From contig WLQA01000016.1 in assembly GCA_009698515.1 (NCBI GenBank), positions 1-11,291 on the forward strand: a stretch of DNA of 11,291 nucleotides, given 5' to 3'. Within the stretch, counting starts at the first letter, position 1. Each line of letters starts with the position of its first letter. Below the pieces are notes generated by a model. It was not told where the DNA came from, made no database searches, and saw only the letters and a program-made list of their open reading frames with translations. Below, piece by piece: positions 6,175 through 11,291 of the stretch. Made by a program: the position numbers and the translations under genes. The DNA comes from Actinomycetota bacterium. Its GTDB lineage: Bacteria > Actinomycetota > Actinomycetes > Nanopelagicales > Nanopelagicaceae.

Positions 6175-7179
6175 ATGAAAAACAGTTTGCGCACTGTTAC
6201 AACAGTTGAATCGCACACTGAAGGCATGCCTACTCGGGTAGTTACATCTGGCATCGATGAAATCCCAGGCGCAACAATGTTTGATAAGCGCCGTTACTTC
6301 ATGGAAAATCTAGATTACTTACGTCATTGGTTGATGTATGAACCTCGTGGTCACTCTGCAATGAGCGGTGCTATTTTGCAAAAACCAACCAGACCAGATG
6401 CTGATTGGGGCGTTATCTACATTGAGGTTTCTGGATGTTTGCCAATGTGCGGCCACGGAACAATTGGTGTGGCAACTGTTTTAGTTGAGAAAAATCTTGT
6501 TCCAGTAATTGAACCAATAACAACGGTGCGCCTTGATACACCTGCCGGATTAGTTGTAGTTGATGTGCAAGTAAAGGATGGCAAAGCTGAAAAGGTAACT
6601 CTGATAAATGTGCCATCTTTTTCTTACCAATTAGATCAAGAGGTTGATGTTCCAGGTTATGGAAAAATTAAATATGACATGGCATTTGGCGGAAACTTCT
6701 ATGCCATTATTCCAGTAGAAAGAGTTGGCATTGAGTTCAAGCATGAAAATGGGCAGAAGTTCTTAACAGCAGGTCTTGCAATAAGTGATGCCATTAATGC
6801 GCAAAATCGACCTGTGCATCCAGAAAATCCAGAGATTGCAATTTGCCATCACATCGATTTCATTGCACCTGGCGCAGATTCATTGCACTGGAAAAATGCT
6901 ATGGCAATTCATCCGGGTTGGTTTGATCGCTCCCCTTGCGGAACTGGAACCAGTGCTCGGTTGGCACAAATGGTGGCACGTGGTGAATTTAAAGATACCG
7001 ATGTATTAATAAATGAATCTTGGATCGGTTCGCAATTTGAAGGTCGGGTTAAGGAACATACAACTGTTGCTGGATTACCTGCAATTATCCCAACTGTTAC
7101 TGGCAGGGCTTGGATTATGGGTGAAGCAACTTGGTTACTAGATCCAACTGATCCATTTCCAAATGGCTTCCTAGTTTAA
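6175..7179 (+). CDS. 4-hydroxyproline 2-epimerase (proline racemase family)
   Basis: A 334-residue cofactor-independent epimerase. Both catalytic cysteines of the two-base mechanism are present: C92 in MCGHGTIG and C255 in SPCGTGTSAR. This excludes the trans-3-hydroxy-L-proline dehydratase branch, which has Thr in place of the second Cys. The N-terminal VESHTEGMPTRVV is typical of the family. The expected reaction is trans-4-hydroxy-L-proline to cis-4-hydroxy-D-proline (EC 5.1.1.8), the first step of the pathway, although the gene is last in the operon. The ATG follows AGGA at 6167-6170, which overlaps the upstream TAG. Proline racemase activity is the main alternative, but the adjacent dehydrogenase and deaminase genes argue for hydroxyproline. 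The stop TAA at 7177-7179 overlaps, tail to tail, the stop of the minus-strand membrane protein gene. Confidence 0.9.
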   Translation: MKNSLRTVTTVESHTEGMPTRVVTSGIDEIPGATMFDKRRYFMENLDYLRHWLMYEPRGHSAMSGAILQKPTRPDADWGVIYIEVSGCLPMCGHGTIGVATVLVEKNLVPVIEPITTVRLDTPAGLVVVDVQVKDGKAEKVTLINVPSFSYQLDQEVDVPGYGKIKYDMAFGGNFYAIIPVERVGIEFKHENGQKFLTAGLAISDAINAQNRPVHPENPEIAICHHIDFIAPGADSLHWKNAMAIHPGWFDRSPCGTGTSARLAQMVARGEFKDTDVLINESWIGSQFEGRVKEHTTVAGLPAIIPTVTGRAWIMGEATWLLDPTDPFPNGFLV

Positions 7180-7850
7180 AGAAGAAAAGTTAATCCGATC
7201 ATAATTACAGAGGTAATTGGTAGTGCCTGAATTAATGCATGCAAGGTAGCAACTAAATGTTTTGGGCCATTGCGCCGGTGAGAAAAGGCACCAAGCACAG
7301 TGATAATTGTTGGATATGTTGATAATGCTCCGGATACTCGTGAGCCTAAAATATTTGCTGCCCCCGTTAAAGCTAAAATCAAAAGTACTGCGGTAATTAA
7401 CCGGACTGGTAGCTCCCATTTAGGCGCACTTACTTTGTCCGTTGGTTTTTCATACTTAGGAAATAAAGCAAGTGATATTGCCCAAGTAAAGAAGAGGGTA
7501 AGTATCACGCCTAGATTTGAAAAGTTTATTAAGTTGAAAATATATCCGCTAAGCCAAACCGTAACTGTTGCGATGGCAATTGATTTACCCCACTTTAATT
7601 TACTGGCTGCAAAGGCATAAGCAAGGCAAAAAACAATTAGTGATAATTGCCCAACTAAAACACCGTGCGCAGCAGTTTTAGCAAAAGATCTGCCTTCCTG
7701 TATGCCTACGATTAATAGGAATGGTCCAGTAGTTAGTGGCAGACCGAGAAATAAACCACCCATTCTGGCGTTGTACTTACCTTGCAAAACAGAGATGATC
7801 CAAACAAATAATGGTGCTAAAAATAATTTAAGTCCAAGAAGTAATGTCAT
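7176..7850 (-). CDS. unrecognised multi-pass membrane protein
   Basis: A 224-residue very hydrophobic protein with seven or eight likely membrane segments (about 3-22, 31-50, 63-83, 89-109, 112-130, 145-168, 173-190, 199-224) and only short loops, the longest being a charged one near 131-145. I do not recognise the family. A possible internal duplication is visible: R29, G32, P38, G53 and H62 recur as R171, G174, P180, G195 and H204, all offset by exactly 142 residues without gaps. The start ATG at 7850 overlaps the TGA of hflX in ATGA, so it is the last gene of the miaB-miaA-dapF-hflX operon and is probably translated by coupling. It is tail to tail with the hydroxyproline epimerase gene. 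A transport role is conceivable, but nothing in the sequence names a substrate. Confidence 0.75.
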   Translation of the reverse strand: MTLLLGLKLFLAPLFVWIISVLQGKYNARMGGLFLGLPLTTGPFLLIVGIQEGRSFAKTAAHGVLVGQLSLIVFCLAYAFAASKLKWGKSIAIATVTVWLSGYIFNLINFSNLGVILTLFFTWAISLALFPKYEKPTDKVSAPKWELPVRLITAVLLILALTGAANILGSRVSGALSTYPTIITVLGAFSHRRNGPKHLVATLHALIQALPITSVIMIGLTFLL

Positions 7851-9265
7851 AACAACTCTATTTTACGGGCCAATGCGCCATCCACCATTGCATGCATCTT
7901 TGTGCCTTCAGGTAGATACTCCTCTGAAATAATCTCACCACGTTCATGCACCGCACTTACTAAATCACCACGATTAAATGGAATCACGGCTTTAATTTCA
8001 ACCTTTGGTTTAGGTAGTGCAGATTCCACCGCTTTAACCAAAGTTTCAACACCATAGCCAGTTCGAGCAGAGATGGCATAAGCATTTGATTCTTTACGAA
8101 GCAGCTCCATAACAACTTCAGGTTGGGCCACATCTGCTTTATTAATTGCGATGATCTCCATGATCTCACCGCCACCAATTTCATCTATCACCTGGCGAAC
8201 TGCGCGAATTTGTTCCATGGGATCAGGGTGTGAACCATCGACTACATGCACAATCAGATCAGCCTCTGAAACCTCTTCTAATGTTGATTTAAAAGCTTCC
8301 ACTAATTCATGCGGCAGGTGTCTAACAAATCCAACAGTGTCTACTAATGTGTAGATGCGTCCATCGGTAGTTTGAGTTTTGCGAACAGTTGGATCAAGGG
8401 TTGCAAATAATGCGTTCTCAACTAAAACACCAGCGCCCGTTAAATGATTTAATAACGAAGATTTACCAGCATTTGTATAGCCAGCGATCGCAACGGAGGG
8501 AATATTATTTCGTCGACGTTCACTTCTTTTGGTATCGCGAGAGACCTTCATCTCTTTAATTTCACGGCGCAGCTTTGACATCTTGTCATTAATTCGGCGC
8601 CGATCTGTTTCAATTTTAGTTTCACCCGGACCACGGCCACCAATTCCACCAGCCTGGCGAGAAAGTGAATCACCCCAACCACGAAGACGAGGCAACATAT
8701 AAGACATCTGCGCTAATTCAACTTGGGCCTTACCTTCACGACTTTTTGCATGTTGGGCAAAAATATCTAAAATCAAAGCGGTGCGATCAATTACTTTAAC
8801 TTTAACTTTTTGTTCCAGGGTACGAAGTTGTGCTGGAGATAATTCACCATCACAAACAACTGTATCTGCCCCAGTTGCAACAACCGCTTCGCGAACTTCA
8901 GTTACTTTTCCAGAACCAATAAAGGTTGCAGGATCTGGTTTATCGCGACGTTGAATTAAACCTTCCATAACTTCTGAGCCAGCAGTTTCGGCAAGGGCTG
9001 CTAACTCTTTCAATGAGTTTTCTGCATCTTTTGCACTGCCTTCAGTCCATACGCCAACTAGTACAACCTTCTCAAGACGTAATTGGCGGTACTCAGCATC
9101 TGTAACATCTTGTAATTCAGTTGATAAACCAGCAACACGTCGAAGTGCCTGGCGATCTTGTAAATCTTGTTGTTGATTTTCAACATTTTCCGAATTTTCA
9201 TAATCGGCAACTGCTTGCGCATTTTCACGGATTAATTGATCAATATCCATCTTCTCATCACTCAC
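7847..9265 (-). CDS. hflX: GTPase HflX
   Basis: A 472-residue translational GTPase that binds the large ribosomal subunit and is linked to rescue or splitting of stalled or resting ribosomes in stress. The HflX N-terminal domain carries FIGSGKV, and the glycine-rich linker GGIGGRGPGE is followed by a basic coiled-coil-like segment. The G domain shows G1 GYTNAGKS at 262-269, the switch-I region FATLDPT near 287-293, G3 DTVGF at 309-313 and G4 NKAD at 375-378. The first 50 or so residues (rich in Glu, Gln, Asn, Asp) form an N-terminal extension of the kind common in actinobacterial HflX. The start is GTG 9265, overlapping the dapF stop in GTGA. An in-frame ATG five codons later is a less likely alternative. 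No good ribosome site is seen, so coupling to dapF is expected. Confidence 0.96.
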   Translation of the reverse strand: MSDEKMDIDQLIRENAQAVADYENSENVENQQQDLQDRQALRRVAGLSTELQDVTDAEYRQLRLEKVVLVGVWTEGSAKDAENSLKELAALAETAGSEVMEGLIQRRDKPDPATFIGSGKVTEVREAVVATGADTVVCDGELSPAQLRTLEQKVKVKVIDRTALILDIFAQHAKSREGKAQVELAQMSYMLPRLRGWGDSLSRQAGGIGGRGPGETKIETDRRRINDKMSKLRREIKEMKVSRDTKRSERRRNNIPSVAIAGYTNAGKSSLLNHLTGAGVLVENALFATLDPTVRKTQTTDGRIYTLVDTVGFVRHLPHELVEAFKSTLEEVSEADLIVHVVDGSHPDPMEQIRAVRQVIDEIGGGEIMEIIAINKADVAQPEVVMELLRKESNAYAISARTGYGVETLVKAVESALPKPKVEIKAVIPFNRGDLVSAVHERGEIISEEYLPEGTKMHAMVDGALARKIELL

Positions 9266-10056
9266 AGATACTGATCCAGTTCCACATCTTTCACCAAAAC
9301 TGCTGGTCCAATTAATGTAGCGTTGCTATGGCCATCTATTTCAACAATTAACTGACCACCTGGTGGATTAATAATCCATTTAATTGGTAAGGATTTTTTG
9401 CTTTCAATAGTTGCAGCAAGTGCAACTGCGCATGTACCAGTACCGCAAGATTGAGTTTCGCCAACTCCTCTTTCAAAGACTCGCATATTTAATTGGCCGC
9501 CTTCGGCAAACTGTACAAACTCAATATTTACACCCTCTGGGTATGCCTCCTCTGGCATTACAGATGGCGCCACTTTTAAATCACCAACAGTTGCAAGATC
9601 ATCAACAAATACAACGGCGTGTGGATTTCCAACATCGATATTCAATCCTCGGTAAGTATTGCCATTTTCCAGCGCTGAGATCTCACCAGGAACTTGGGAT
9701 ACCTGTCCCATATTTACTGAAATATCACCAGAATCTGGCACAGCTAAAAACTTTCTGCCGGCACGGGTATCAATTGAATAAATACCACTTGGTTGATGTC
9801 CACGCTCTTGCAGGTAACGCGCCATTACCCGAATGCCATTGCCACACATTTCCGCAATTGAACCATCCGCATTTCGATAATCCATAAACCATTGATTGTT
9901 TTGTTTAGTTATTCGAATAAAGCCATCTGCGCCAACACCAGATGTGCGATCACAAATTCTTTTTACTTGCTCTGTTGTAAAAGTTAATTTATCTTCGCCA
10001 TCAAATACCAGCACAAAATCATTGTGTGTGCCGTGACCATATGTGCCTAAAACCAT
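9262..10056 (-). CDS. dapF: diaminopimelate epimerase DapF
   Basis: A 264-residue cofactor-independent epimerase converting LL- to meso-diaminopimelate, needed for lysine and peptidoglycan cross-links. The two catalytic cysteines are C71 in AEMCGNGIR and C204 in QSCGTGTC. The flanking family blocks are also present: GHGTHNDFVLV near the start, SGVGADG at 39-45, RNADGS at 61-66, GNPHAVVF and PEGVNIEFV. GHGTxNDF rather than GLGNDF is the usual actinobacterial form. The start ATG shares one base with the miaA stop (TAATG), and the ribosome site is poor, which points to translational coupling. The gene end overlaps the hflX GTG start. Length is slightly short for the family, but all motifs are present. 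Confidence 0.96.
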   Translation of the reverse strand: MVLGTYGHGTHNDFVLVFDGEDKLTFTTEQVKRICDRTSGVGADGFIRITKQNNQWFMDYRNADGSIAEMCGNGIRVMARYLQERGHQPSGIYSIDTRAGRKFLAVPDSGDISVNMGQVSQVPGEISALENGNTYRGLNIDVGNPHAVVFVDDLATVGDLKVAPSVMPEEAYPEGVNIEFVQFAEGGQLNMRVFERGVGETQSCGTGTCAVALAATIESKKSLPIKWIINPPGGQLIVEIDGHSNATLIGPAVLVKDVELDQYL

Positions 10057-10958
10057 TAATTAATACTAACCAAAAGCTTTTCTAATCGCGCCGTCAAAGT
10101 ATCTGGTGCCAACCAGTTAATTCGATCATCACGGGAAAACCAGGTTTCCTGCCTTCTGGCATAAGCACGAGAAACTCGCTTAGTCTCCTCTTTGGCAAAC
10201 TCTTCGGTGCATTCACCATTTAAGTAATCCATGATTTGTTTGTAGCCAAGTGCCATCTTTGCAGTTGTCGCCTCTTCTAATCCTTTGGTCATCAGCATTG
10301 ATACCTCGCGGGCAAAACCCTTTGCCCACATATTCTCAACCCGTTTATCAATTTTGGCATCAAGATTTTCCCGATCTAACACCAAACCAAATTGTTTGGC
10401 ATCTGGATATTTACTGCTGGCCTGCCTTGGCAGATTTGCCGTAAAAGGTTTACCAGTTAATTCAATAACTTCTAGTGCGCGAATAACTCTGCGGATATTC
10501 TCTTTGGGAATTGCAACAGCTGCTGCTGGATCTAACTTAGCCAGCCGCTCATGCATTACATCATTACCAACCTTTTCAGCCTCATCAGTAATTTTCTGTC
10601 TAACCTCTGGATCAGTATCTGGAAAATTTAGATCATCTAAAATTGCCTTTATATAAAGCCCGGTGCCACCAACAACAACTACAGATTTACCATCTTTGAT
10701 TAATTCATCAATCGTTTTTCTTGCTAAATTTTGATACCAGGAAACATTTGCCTCCTCATTAATATCTAAGACATCAATTAAATGATGGGGCACGCCTTGG
10801 CGCTCTTCAACACTTAATTTGGCAGTTCCAATATCCATACCTTTATAAACTTGCATGGAATCGGCGTTAATGATTTCGGCATTTAATTTCTTAGCAACAG
10901 CAACTGCAAGATCACTTTTTCCGGTGGCTGTAGCACCACAAATAATTATTAAACTCAT
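10056..10958 (-). CDS. miaA: tRNA dimethylallyltransferase MiaA
   Basis: A 300-residue cytoplasmic enzyme that adds a dimethylallyl group to N6 of A37 in tRNAs reading codons that begin with U. The P-loop GATATGKS is at 8-15. The substrate-handling block NADSMQVYKGMDIGTAK at 31-47 includes the expected catalytic D33. VPHHLIDVLDI, VVVGGTGLYIKAIL and a C-terminal RRQETWFSRD complete the family pattern, and the length is typical. The product is the substrate of MiaB, encoded immediately upstream. The ATG at 10958 overlaps the miaB TGA as ATGA, and the TAA shares a base with the dapF ATG. Confidence 0.96.
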   Translation of the reverse strand: MSLIIICGATATGKSDLAVAVAKKLNAEIINADSMQVYKGMDIGTAKLSVEERQGVPHHLIDVLDINEEANVSWYQNLARKTIDELIKDGKSVVVVGGTGLYIKAILDDLNFPDTDPEVRQKITDEAEKVGNDVMHERLAKLDPAAAVAIPKENIRRVIRALEVIELTGKPFTANLPRQASSKYPDAKQFGLVLDRENLDAKIDKRVENMWAKGFAREVSMLMTKGLEEATTAKMALGYKQIMDYLNGECTEEFAKEETKRVSRAYARRQETWFSRDDRINWLAPDTLTARLEKLLVSIN

Positions 10959-11290
10959 AGAGATTTAAGTGCAGCCAGCGTTGGAATGCCCAGCAAAATC
11001 TTCTTATCTCCTTGTTCACTAACCCAAGCAGTATGCGCATCCCCGCCTCTGGTTTTCTTAACAGCAGTTGGTGCACCTGCAACAATGTGGTTGGCAAAGC
11101 CCTCCGTTACCGTAACCGTTACTAGATCACCTGGGCGAGCTAGATTTGCTGTGTTATCAAAGTGAGTTAAGCGGAAATCACGACTGCGACCATTCATTCG
11201 CTTTAGATCTAAATCATGTCGGCCCTCGTTGCTGCTTACTAATAACTCTATGCTCTTGCCAATTAACTTCTCATTTTCACTCTTGGAAAT
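10955..11290 (-). CDS. miaB: tRNA-2-methylthio-N6-dimethylallyladenosine synthase MiaB, C-terminal part
   Basis: The frame runs in from the right edge and ends with TGA at 10955-10957, giving about 111 C-terminal residues; the radical-SAM core is outside the window. The visible part contains the end of the core-to-TRAM linker (a KLIGKSIELLV strand and EGRHDL) and the TRAM domain. The TRAM block is RMNGRSRDFRLTHF, then RPGDLVTVTVTEGFANHIVAG, which is specific to MiaB-type methylthiotransferases and binds tRNA. MiaB adds the methylthio group to i6A37 made by MiaA. The in-frame ATG at 11197 lies inside the TRAM domain and is not a real start. It is the first visible gene of the minus-strand operon. 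Confidence 0.92.
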   Translation of the reverse strand: MSKSENEKLIGKSIELLVSSNEGRHDLDLKRMNGRSRDFRLTHFDNTANLARPGDLVTVTVTEGFANHIVAGAPTAVKKTRGGDAHTAWVSEQGDKKILLGIPTLAALKSL

Positions 11291-11291
11291 C

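Noticed and set aside
7300..7620. A 106-codon plus-strand open frame opposite the multi-pass membrane protein gene.
   Set aside because: The minus-strand reading gives a long, regular membrane protein coupled to hflX; the plus frame has no ribosome site or domain.
7176..7850. The membrane protein as the hydroxyproline transporter.
   Set aside because: It is on the opposite strand, overlaps hflX in an ATGA junction, and resembles no known proline or hydroxyproline transporter family that I recognise.
9411..9887. A 158-codon plus-strand open frame opposite dapF.
   Set aside because: It is very rich in Gln, His and Leu, as expected from the complement of dapF; dapF has all its catalytic motifs in the other strand.
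10285..10656. A 123-codon plus-strand open frame opposite miaA.
   Set aside because: It is antisense to conserved miaA sequence, Ser-rich and without domain features.
1..11291. CRISPR arrays, tRNA or rRNA genes, insertion sequences, prophage or integrase genes.
   Set aside because: No regularly spaced repeats, tRNA cloverleaf, transposase motif or terminal inverted repeats were seen on reading either strand.

Overview
The window looks like a stretch of a small, streamlined, low-GC actinobacterial chromosome (about 40% GC by eye). The minus-strand order miaB-miaA-dapF-hflX is a classic actinobacterial arrangement. Together with low GC, overlapping genes and almost no intergenic DNA, it suggests a freshwater acI-type (Nanopelagicales-like) planktonic lineage. 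The lineage is an inference; no rRNA or other marker is present to prove it.

Layout. Positions 1-1867 hold accessory single genes: the 3' end of a DUF1801 protein (+), an unrecognised membrane-anchored protein (-), a TspO/MBR-family membrane protein (+) and a secreted HNH-family nuclease (-). Positions 1998-2431 hold a small HicA-like toxin followed by a HicB-like partner. That partner starts at TTG, overlaps the toxin stop, and lacks the usual C-terminal DNA-binding domain.

Positions 2462-7179 are a tight five-gene plus-strand operon. It encodes a D-amino-acid-oxidase-like flavoprotein, a small [2Fe-2S] protein, a second flavoprotein with a C-terminal BFD-like [2Fe-2S] domain, a DapA-fold lyase/deaminase and a two-cysteine proline-racemase-family epimerase. 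This is the known trans-4-hydroxy-L-proline degradation set. The epimerase makes cis-4-hydroxy-D-proline, the three-subunit dehydrogenase oxidises it to pyrroline-4-hydroxy-2-carboxylate, and the DapA-like enzyme deaminates that to 2-oxoglutarate semialdehyde. The last enzyme (semialdehyde dehydrogenase), a transporter and a regulator are not in the window.

Positions 7176-11290 are a minus-strand operon read miaB (partial), miaA, dapF, hflX, then an unrecognised multi-pass membrane protein. Every junction overlaps by 1-4 bases, so the set is probably translationally coupled. It meets the hydroxyproline operon tail to tail with overlapping stop codons and no visible terminator.

No rRNA, tRNA, CRISPR array, insertion sequence or prophage gene is visible. 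The most interesting points are the compact hydroxyproline operon with an apparently leaderless GTG start, the minimal HicAB-like pair directly upstream of it, and the orphan membrane protein with a possible internal duplication.
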